From CAYWNK01 sp047639615 (GTDB lineage: Bacteria; Planctomycetota; UBA1135; GCA-002686595): a DNA stretch of 5,738 nucleotides. The position numbers and the translations under genes are program-made. Location of the stretch: NCBI GenBank assembly GCA_047639615.1, contig JBLIOL010000336.1, positions 1-5,738 of the forward strand, given 5' to 3'. Of the stretch, positions 1-5,738 are shown piece by piece (the stretch's first letter is position 1; each line of letters opens with the position of its first letter). The notes beneath the pieces are model-generated. The model was not told the origin of the DNA. It saw only the letters and a list, made by a program, of their open reading frames with translations, and ran no database searches.

Positions 1-1245
<1,245 letters not shown>

Positions 1246-1247
1246 GT

Positions 1248-1324
1248 CGCTTTCCTACGCCGGCATAATCCGGATCAGGTTCGAGGGGTACGTCTCAGGT
1301 GCCAACGCGGCTCCGCCCCCAGCA
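1248..1324 (-). promoter_or_regulatory. TPP riboswitch (THI element) controlling thiC
   Basis: Read on the minus strand, the leader has the hallmark THI-box blocks in order. A GGGGGC segment (P2 5' side) is followed by a GGAGCC/GGCACC stem-loop (P3), then the CTGAGA pyrimidine-sensor motif and ACCCC closing P2. After that come CGAACCTGATCCGG, ATTATGCCGG and the terminal CGTAGGAAAGC. A short P1 can form between TGCT (1324-1321) and AGCG (1251-1248). The element ends two bases before the thiC ATG, so it controls the gene in cis. AGGA, the thiC ribosome-binding site, lies in the 3' strand of the aptamer. There is no room for a separate expression platform or terminator. By inference, ligand-stabilised folding hides the ribosome-binding site directly, giving translational repression by thiamine pyrophosphate. 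Confidence 0.95.
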
Positions 1325-1337
1325 GTATCGAGCGGTC

Positions 1338-1368
1338 ATTTTAGCCCGAGTCAGGGAACCGGCACCAA
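1338..1368 (-). promoter_or_regulatory. Candidate thiC promoter
   Basis: On the minus strand TAAAAT (1343-1338) resembles a sigma70 -10 box (TATAAT). A weak -35-like TTGGTG lies at 1368-1363 with a 19-nt gap, which is longer than ideal. Transcription would start near 1331, just ahead of the TPP aptamer, which is where a riboswitch transcript should begin. That position is the best support. The -35 assignment is uncertain. Confidence 0.35.
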
Positions 1369-1411
1369 CCCAGAAGCCGGATCCCGAGCGCTCTTCGCTA
1401 GGCTCGAGCAC

Positions 1412-2464
1412 ATGGCAGCCAGACGAAGCTCGGGCAGACGCGCCCAAAAGGACCCCAAGTGGGCCGATTGGAGCGATGAGGACCTGCTCGAGATGCCCTT
1501 CTGCGACCTCGGCCTGCGCCTGGAGGACACCCCTCTGCAGCAAGCCCTGGAGGACATTCAGGACGAGTTCGCCCAGCGCGAGCTGCGCATGAAGCCCTAC
1601 GCCTGGCTCTCCACGGATTGGTTCACGCCCGACGGTATGACCGGCTTCGCCGCGCCCTTCTACCTGGCGCATCCACGGCTGGCGCGTTTGGAAAGGTCCC
1701 AGATGCTCGAGCTCGAAGGCGGCACGAGCGAGTGGTGCCGGCGCATCATGCGCCACGAAGCAGCCCACGCCCTCGACAACGCCTACGGGCTGCACAGGCG
1801 CAAGGACTGGGCGCAGACCTTCGGCCGCTTCGCCTCGCCCTACAACACCAGCTACACGCCGGACCCTTCCAGCCGTGAGCACGTGCTGCACCTGTACTTC
1901 TGGTACTCCCAAAGCCATCCGGCGGAGGACTACGCCGAGACCTTCGCCGTCTGGCTCCCGCCCGGATCGCACTGGCGCAGTCGCTACGAAGGCTGGGGCG
2001 CCCTGCGCAAGTTGGAATACATCGAGTGCTTGGCCGAAGAGCTTGCGGGCAAGCCCCCCAAGCTGCGCACGCGGCGCTTTGAGGAGCCCCTCGAGAGCCT
2101 CAAGAGAACCATCGGCAGCTACTATGCGGACAAGCGCCAGCTCTACGCGGACGAGGGCACGCCAGCCTTCGACGGTCAGCTTCTGCGGCTCTTCTCCGAC
2201 CCCGAGCACGCGCGCAGCGGCGACCCCACCGCCGCTAGCTTCCTGAGTAAACACCGCCGCCGTCTCGTGCGCCACGTGGTTCGCATCACCGGACAGCACG
2301 CCTATCTGGTCGACCATGTGGTGGTGGAATTGATGCGCCGCTCGCGTTCACGCCGCCTGCGCCTAACCGCCTCCGCGGACGAAGCCTTGCTGGATGCCGC
2401 GGTCCTGCTCACCTCACTCACCATGCAATTCCTGCACGGTGCCCACCCCCGCTACCAGCGATGA
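1412..2464 (+). CDS. Predicted HExxH zinc metallopeptidase, 350 aa
   Basis: This is a predicted soluble zinc-dependent peptidase of unknown substrate. The motif RHEAAH, with His115, Glu116 and His119, is a classic HExxH zinc/catalytic site. About 50 residues later HPAEDYAETFAVWL (169-182) supplies acidic residues, Glu172 or Glu176, suited to be the third zinc ligand, so the protein is gluzincin-like. The pairing of HExxH with HPxEDxAETxA recalls the 'putative zinc-binding metallopeptidase' (Peptidase_Mx-like) group; that assignment is from memory. The N-terminus (1-16) is basic, and no signal peptide or membrane segment is seen, so it is probably cytoplasmic. The C-terminal third is helical and Arg-rich with no recognised motif. 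ATG 1412 is preferred because the upstream in-frame ATG at 1202 would put coding sequence through thiC and its riboswitch. No strong Shine-Dalgarno sequence precedes 1412. Its stop overlaps the next start as ATGA, so the two products are probably made together. Confidence 0.85.
   Translation: MAARRSSGRRAQKDPKWADWSDEDLLEMPFCDLGLRLEDTPLQQALEDIQDEFAQRELRMKPYAWLSTDWFTPDGMTGFAAPFYLAHPRLARLERSQMLELEGGTSEWCRRIMRHEAAHALDNAYGLHRRKDWAQTFGRFASPYNTSYTPDPSSREHVLHLYFWYSQSHPAEDYAETFAVWLPPGSHWRSRYEGWGALRKLEYIECLAEELAGKPPKLRTRRFEEPLESLKRTIGSYYADKRQLYADEGTPAFDGQLLRLFSDPEHARSGDPTAASFLSKHRRRLVRHVVRITGQHAYLVDHVVVELMRRSRSRRLRLTASADEALLDAAVLLTSLTMQFLHGAHPRYQR
2461..2464 (+). other. ATGA stop/start overlap coupling the peptidase and ATP-grasp genes
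   Basis: The last sense codon of the metallopeptidase gene is followed by TGA at 2462-2464, and the ATP-grasp ATG is 2461-2463. The preceding bases are C-rich with no purine Shine-Dalgarno tract, so the second gene probably depends on ribosomes terminating on the first. This also shows that TGA works as an ordinary stop in this genome. Confidence 0.9.
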
Positions 2465-3489
2465 AGAAACGACGCATCCTACTCCTGATGCACAAGGCAC
2501 TCGTACCCCCCGAGAGTATCGAGGGACTGAGCGAGGCAGAGATCAATCCTTGGAAGATGGAGTACGACGTGCGCAAGACTCTGCGCGATCTGGGTCATGA
2601 GGTGCGCGTGGTCGGCGTCGAGGACGAGCTGCGGCCGATCCGCAATGCCATCACGGAGTTTGAGCCGCATCTCTGCTTCAACCTGCTGATGTACTTCCAC
2701 GATGCGGGCGTGTACGACTCTGCGGTGGTGGCCTGGCTCGAGCTACTCAAGCAGCCCTACTCCGGCTGCAATCCGCGCGGTTTGCTGCTGGCCGGCGACA
2801 AGGCCCTCAGTAAGAAAGTGCTGGCCTACCACCGCATTCCTGTGCCGCGCTTTGCGGTCTTCCCGCGCGGCCGAGCGGTCAGGAAACTGCCGGCCAGGCT
2901 GCGCTATCCGCTCTTTGTCAAGTCGCGCTCGGAACACTCATCCACTGGCATCGCCCAGGCATCCATCGTGCGCGATGAGGCGCACCTGCGCGAACGCGTG
3001 GAGTTCATTCATCGCACCGTGGGCACGGGCGCCATCGCCGAGGAGTACATCGAAGGCCGCGAGCTGACCATCGGCGTACTCGGCAACCAACGCCTGGTGA
3101 CCTTCCCGGTGTGGGAGATGACCTTCGGCGCCCTGCCGCCAGGCGCGCCCAACATCGCCACCAGCCGCGTCAAGTGGGACCAGGCGTACCAGGAACAGGT
3201 GGACCTGAAGACCGGGCTAGCGCAGGACCTACCCGCCGGCGCGGCCGACTCCATCGCGCGCATGGCCAAACGCATCTACCGCGCCTTGGACCTCACGGGT
3301 TACGCGCGCATCGACATGCGCATGGACGCGGACGGCAAGGTCTGGGTGCTCGAAGCTAACCCCAATCCGGACCTCACCTACGGCGAGGACCTGTCCGAAT
3401 CGGCGGCCCTAGCGGGGTTGAGCTACGCAGACTTGGTGCAACGTATCGTGAGCTTGGGCGAGGCCTACGAGCCGGCTTGGAAGGGCTAG
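2461..3489 (+). CDS. D-Ala-D-Ala-ligase-like ATP-grasp enzyme, 342 aa
   Basis: This is a predicted ATP-dependent carboxylate-amine ligase that forms an acyl-phosphate and joins it to an amine. Its substrates are unknown. The N-terminal Rossmann-like part (4-110) opens with RILLLMHKA and ends at PYSGCNPRGLLLAGDKALSK (99-118), which resembles the Ddl segment before the ATP-grasp fold. The ATP-grasp part shows YPLFVKSRSEHSSTGI (149-164, Lys154 for nucleotide phosphate), AEEYIEGRELTIGVLG (193-208) and YARIDMRMDADGKVWVLEANPNPDL (281-305). Asp285, Glu298 and Asn300 are the expected magnesium ligands. The length fits the Ddl family, but the canonical Ddl N-terminal signature is absent and EANPNPDL replaces the usual end motif, so it is not called ddl. 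The ATGA overlap with the metallopeptidase and the absence of a visible Shine-Dalgarno sequence point to translational coupling. A role in peptide or cell-wall fragment processing is inferred from this pairing only. Confidence 0.88.
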   Translation: MKKRRILLLMHKALVPPESIEGLSEAEINPWKMEYDVRKTLRDLGHEVRVVGVEDELRPIRNAITEFEPHLCFNLLMYFHDAGVYDSAVVAWLELLKQPYSGCNPRGLLLAGDKALSKKVLAYHRIPVPRFAVFPRGRAVRKLPARLRYPLFVKSRSEHSSTGIAQASIVRDEAHLRERVEFIHRTVGTGAIAEEYIEGRELTIGVLGNQRLVTFPVWEMTFGALPPGAPNIATSRVKWDQAYQEQVDLKTGLAQDLPAGAADSIARMAKRIYRALDLTGYARIDMRMDADGKVWVLEANPNPDLTYGEDLSESAALAGLSYADLVQRIVSLGEAYEPAWKG

Positions 3490-3504
3490 GCCTCCGGCCA
3501 TAGC
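3485..3504 (+). terminator. Hairpin across the ATP-grasp stop codon, possible terminator
   Basis: GCTAGGCC (3485-3492) pairs with GGCC-A-TAGC (3496-3504). This gives an 8-bp stem with a TCC loop and one bulged A at 3500. The stem contains the TAG stop codon. No U-tract follows, so it is not a standard intrinsic terminator. It could instead protect the 3' end or be chance in GC-rich DNA. Confidence 0.3.
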
Positions 3505-3618
3505 TACTAGCGGGGGCCAAGACAGGAACTCGAATTGCGCCAAGCTAGCGCCCAAACTGCGAGAATTCCGCCTCTCGGGGCCTGAAAGGGGGTCCGCGGG
3601 CGAAACAGTGACCAGGAA

Positions 3619-3646
3619 TTGCGGAGCATCTATATAGTCCTACATA
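3619..3646 (+). promoter_or_regulatory. Candidate promoter of the HEAT-repeat gene
   Basis: TTGCGG (3619-3624) is followed 16 nt later by TACATA (3641-3646). This resembles a sigma70 -35/-10 pair and lies in the only AT-rich patch of the leader. Start of transcription near 3653 would give a 5' UTR of about 90 nt. Overlapping alternatives (TATAGT at 3633, TATAGC at 3649) exist, so the exact boxes are uncertain. Confidence 0.35.
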
Positions 3647-3672
3647 GCTATAGCGAGTCTTGGACGTACCAC

Positions 3673-3691
3673 GAGCTTCCCCTTGAAGCTC
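3673..3691 (+). repeat. Perfect 7-bp inverted repeat in the 5' leader
   Basis: GAGCTTC (3673-3679) and GAAGCTC (3685-3691) are perfect reverse complements separated by CCCTT. The hairpin would form in the 5' UTR 50-70 nt before the start codon of the HEAT-repeat gene. It could be an operator, an mRNA-stability hairpin or a regulatory RNA element. It is not followed by a U-tract, so it is not a clear attenuator. Confidence 0.5.
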
Positions 3692-3694
3692 TCC

Positions 3695-3721
3695 GGCCAA
3701 GCCTGCCACTCGCGTTTGGCT
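3695..3721 (+). repeat. Second leader inverted repeat (GGCCAA/TTGGCT)
   Basis: GGCCAA (3695-3700) can pair with TTGGCT (3716-3721), including one G-T pair, around a 15-nt loop. It directly follows the first leader hairpin. With a third weak pairing of GGG (3728-3730) to CCC (3736-3738) over the ribosome-binding site, it makes the leader look structured. The long loop and short stem leave room for chance. Confidence 0.3.
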
Positions 3722-3740
3722 GCATCTGGGAAGATCCCCC

Positions 3741-3812
3741 ATGAAGAAGCCCCTTTTCGTCGCGTTGTTGTTGCTCGGTGGTGGCGTTGCGGTGATGGAC
3801 TCCGCTGACGCC
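3741..3812 (+). other. Signal peptide coding segment (residues 1-24)
   Basis: MKKPLFVALLLLGGGVAV gives a two-lysine n-region and a strongly hydrophobic h-region. MDSADA follows with small residues at -3 (Ala22) and -1 (Ala24), a textbook Sec/SPase I site. A lipoprotein reading with Cys27 acylated is weaker because AQG-C departs from the usual lipobox. The presence of a complete signal peptide in frame with the downstream exported-type protein argues that translation begins here and crosses the TGA. Confidence 0.8.
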
Positions 3813-5738
3813 CAAGGCTGCTGAGGCCCTAAGAAAGGCCCCGGTGGGGCCTCTCGTGGTGGTGGACGTGGTGCACCTGCAGGTGGCAGAGGCGCTCCCG
3901 CTGGCGGCGCGCGTGGACCCGGCGGTGCAGCCGCTGGACCGCGCGGTACAGGCCCGACCGCTGGACCCGCTAAGACACCTGGTGGACCTGACCCCTTTGC
4001 TCCCCGTCCCGACGGCCTGAAGAATCCCTTCACGCTCGGCATGGACGAGAACGTCGGCGACCCCGGCGCGTGGCAGCTTTGGTGGGAGTTCAACAAGGAC
4101 CGCTACCTGCGCTACTCCAATGTGAACACCGGCGACACGCTCACCGGCACGGACGAGTTCTCCCTCGGCAAGGGTGAGTCCTTCCGCACCATCGGTGGTC
4201 GCGTGGACGCCAAGCTCATTCAAGAGCGCGTCCTACCCGCCATCCAGAAAGGCATCGAGCTCGGTGGCAGCAACGAGTACGTGAAGAGCGGCATGATGGG
4301 CCTGGCCAAGATTGGCGGCGCGGAGAACTACCGCACGGTCGACTTCATGATGCGCTACTTCCTGGTGCACGGCGAAGCCGAGATTCATCACACAGCCGCG
4401 GCGGCCCTAGGCATCGCTGGCTTCGAGCAGAGCTACTCGCTCCTGACCGAGCTGGCTAAGGACAGCCCCTCCGGTCGCGAGCAGTGCAGCAAGGCCGAAG
4501 TGCCCATGAAGACCCGCGCCTTTGCCGCCTACGGCATGGGCCTGATCGGTCAGAAAAGCACCAGCAGCCGTCTGCGCACGCAGATCGTTGCTGACCTGAT
4601 CGCCCTGCTCGAAGAGGAAGATCCCAAGACCAACGATGTGCAGGTTGCTGCCATGGTCTCCCTGGGTCTGATCCCCTTGGAAATGGGTCGCGACGTCGAG
4701 GTCTGCATCTGTGGCGAATGCGAAGTGAAGGATCCTTCCACTTCGTACCAAGCACAGGTCACCTACCTGATGCGCTACTTCACCGCCGACACCGAGTACG
4801 ACCCGGTCGTTCGCGCGCACACAGCCAGCACCCTGGCTCGCTTGGTTGACGCTGGCTCCGGCCAGCAGGACGAGGCGCTTGCTGAGGCCGTTGAGGAAAT
4901 CAAACTGGGCGTCTGCGACAAGCTCGTGGAATCCCTCCAGCGCTATGCCCGTCAACCGCACATGGTTCGCGAGAGCGCAGTCATGGCACTCGGTTTGGTC
5001 GGCGACGCCGACGACTCCGACGTAGACAACTGGATCCGGCGCGAGCTGGGCAGCATCGCCAAGGCCGGCAAGGGCATCGAGCAACGCTTCGCTCTGATGG
5101 CTCTGGCCGAAGTCGGCAGTCGCCGCGGCCAAGGCGAAAACGCCTGGGCAGGTACCTCGGATGTGCGCGCAGATCTGCTGCAGGTCATGACGAAGTCCAA
5201 GAAGAGCGTACGCCCCTGGGCCACCTTGGCATTGGGCGTACTCGGCAACCATCTGGCCCTCTCCGGTCAGGAGCGTAGCTCGACCGTGGATAAAGCCCTC
5301 GAGCGTGCAGCTCGCGGCGCAAAGTCCGTTCAGGAAATGGGCGCCCTCTCCCTGGCCGCTGGCTTGCGCCAGACCAGTGCTATGGCCCCCGTGCTGATCA
5401 AGAAGATGGAGTCCCTGAAGGACGAGACCAGCCGCTCCTACGTAGCGATCGGCCTCGGCCTGCTCGGCGACAAGAGCGCCATCAACCCCTTGCAAGAGAC
5501 GCTGAAAGCTTCCACCGAGGACCCGCTATTGGCGGTCCGCGCTGGCTTGGCTCTCGGCCTGCTTGGGGATGACTCGGTGATCAAGTCCCTGCTCCAGAAG
5601 CTTGAGGATGTGGAGACCACGGAAGAGAAGGCTTCCATCGCTGGAGCCCTCGGGTTCATTGGCGACCGTCGCTCGATCGATGCCTTGGTCACTCTGCTCG
5701 AGGACCGTGAGGACCCCATGGCGGGCCACCGCGGCGCT
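3741..5738 (+). CDS. Putative secreted selenoprotein: GCUG motif, Gly-rich arm, HEAT repeats (3' partial)
   Basis: One frame runs from ATG 3741 to the right edge (666 codons), interrupted only by TGA at codon 28. Residues 1-24 form a signal peptide: MKK, a Leu/Val/Gly core, and an ADA|Q signal peptidase I site. The mature N-terminus would be QGC-U-GPKKGPGG, with the TGA read as selenocysteine. Residues 29-90 are a Gly/Pro/Ala/Arg-rich flexible arm. Around 107-123 comes a Trp-rich segment (AWQLWWEFNKDRYLRY), then about ten HEAT-like helical repeats, for example AAAALGIAG, ESAVMALGLVGD, WATLALGVLGN, VAIGLGLLGDKSAI, AGLALGLLGDDSVI and GALGFIGDRRSI. A CxCxxC cluster (Cys322, 324, 327) sits between repeats. 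HEAT solenoids are usually protein-binding scaffolds, so the catalytic part may be the N-terminal CU pair. GGGAAGA lies 6 nt before the ATG. The alternative is a gene broken by a nonsense change or read error, with a signal-less remnant from ATG 4041. Confidence 0.75.
3822..3824 (+). other. In-frame TGA, candidate selenocysteine codon (Sec28)
   Basis: The codon context is GGC TGC TGA GGC, giving Gly-Cys-Sec-Gly four residues after the predicted signal cleavage site. The frame is a good signal peptide before it and a long HEAT-repeat protein after it. TGA is a true stop for the metallopeptidase gene in this window, so general reassignment to Trp is unlikely. The same Gly-Cys-Sec-Gly tetrapeptide forms the redox tail of mammalian thioredoxin reductase; here it would be N-terminal. 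No Sec-machinery gene (selA, selB, selC, selD) lies in the window. Confidence 0.65.
3833..3855 (+). promoter_or_regulatory. Bacterial SECIS-like hairpin downstream of the TGA
   Basis: AGGCCCC (3836-3842) pairs perfectly with GGGGCCT (3846-3852), closing a GGT loop (3843-3845). Below an A/C mismatch the stem gains two more pairs, 3834-3854 and 3833-3855. The loop begins after 18 nt counted from the TGA. As I recall the bacterial SECIS model, it asks for a stem of at least 4 bp, a loop of 3-14 nt with a G in its first two positions, and a UGA-to-loop distance of about 16-37 nt. E. coli fdhF has a GGU-starting loop at about the same distance. All these conditions are met. The bulged U of the fdhF element is not seen. 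The region is GC-rich and codes for Gly/Pro, so some hairpin potential is expected by chance. Confidence 0.6.
3867..3908 (+). repeat. Tandem 7-codon repeat RGAPAGG x2 with divergent codons
   Basis: Two adjacent units, 3867-3887 and 3888-3908, each encode RGAPAGG. Six of the seven codons differ between the copies, all synonymously: CGT/AGA, GGT/GGC, GCA/GCT, CCT/CCC, GCA/GCT and GGT/GGC. Repetition kept in protein but not in DNA means this stretch after the TGA is, or very recently was, selected as protein. It belongs to the flexible Gly/Pro/Ala arm linking the CU motif to the HEAT repeats. Confidence 0.8.

Larger units (their letters stand above)
3490..3740 (+). other. 251-bp intergenic leader before the HEAT-repeat gene
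   Basis: No convincing coding region is seen on either strand. Minus-strand open frames here run antisense into the HEAT gene and look like shadows. The stretch holds a short AT-richer patch (3631-3652) that stands out from the GC-rich surroundings and probably contains the promoter. It also holds two inverted repeats at 3673-3691 and 3695-3721 and a purine-rich GGGAAGA (3728-3734) that is the probable ribosome-binding site. Confidence 0.6.

Noticed and set aside
1295..2317. Minus-strand open frame of 340 codons opposite the metallopeptidase
   Set aside because: It has no recognisable motif, runs antisense to a gene with a clear HExxH site, and ends over the riboswitch. It is a shadow frame.
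3822..3824. TGA read as tryptophan under an alternative genetic code
   Set aside because: TGA ends the metallopeptidase gene at 2462-2464 in a neat ATGA overlap, and the long genes here use TGG for Trp with no other internal TGA. Reassignment is not supported.
3813..3824. Lipoprotein with acylated Cys27
   Set aside because: The preceding residues AQG fit a lipobox poorly, while ADA|Q fits signal peptidase I well. I keep it only as a minor possibility.
4407..5495. Long minus-strand open frame of 362 codons antisense to the HEAT-repeat gene
   Set aside because: It mirrors the coding periodicity of the plus-strand gene in GC-rich DNA. It shows no recognisable domain and lies wholly under a frame with clear HEAT repeats.
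4041..5738. ATG 4041 as the true start of the HEAT-repeat gene
   Set aside because: It would discard a complete in-frame signal peptide and a translated-looking Gly-rich arm, leaving no export signal. I see no clear Shine-Dalgarno sequence before 4041.

Overview
The window is GC-rich, densely coding bacterial DNA. It holds four protein genes: one leftward, cut by the left edge, and three rightward, the last cut by the right edge. The likely source is a Planctomycetota-like bacterium or a similar environmental lineage. That guess rests on a secreted HEAT-repeat protein with a Gly/Pro/Ala-rich arm and on a metallopeptidase/ATP-grasp pair, and no marker gene confirms it.

Left part (1-1411): the 5' two thirds of thiC (HMP-P synthase, thiamine pyrimidine branch) lies on the minus strand. 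It is preceded by a clear TPP riboswitch (about 1248-1324) whose last bases contain the thiC Shine-Dalgarno sequence. A plausible -10 box sits just upstream of the aptamer. This is a compact feedback unit in which TPP binding would block ThiC translation.

Middle (1412-3489): two divergently oriented, translationally coupled genes overlap by ATGA. The first encodes a predicted HExxH zinc metallopeptidase of 350 residues. The second encodes a D-Ala-D-Ala-ligase-like ATP-grasp enzyme of 342 residues. Pairing a peptidase with a carboxylate-amine ligase suggests a joint role in making, modifying or recycling a peptide or cell-wall component, but the substrate is unknown.

Right part (3490-5738): after a 251-bp leader with several hairpins comes a long gene that conventional gene calling would start too late or split. 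Its frame begins at ATG 3741 with a good signal peptide, meets an in-frame TGA at codon 28 (3822-3824), and stays open to the window end at codon 666. The TGA falls in the context Gly-Cys-TGA-Gly. A 7-bp hairpin with a GGU loop starts 12 nt after it and places the loop 18 nt downstream, which is the geometry of a bacterial SECIS element. The region after the TGA is clearly translated: it has a tandem repeat conserved at the amino-acid level with different codons, then a Gly/Pro/Ala-rich arm, then about ten HEAT-like repeats. The best reading is a secreted selenoprotein with an N-terminal GCUG redox motif on a flexible arm attached to a HEAT solenoid. I do not know of a described family of this kind, and it is the main discovery candidate of the window. 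Pseudogenisation or a sequencing error at the TGA remains the chief alternative.
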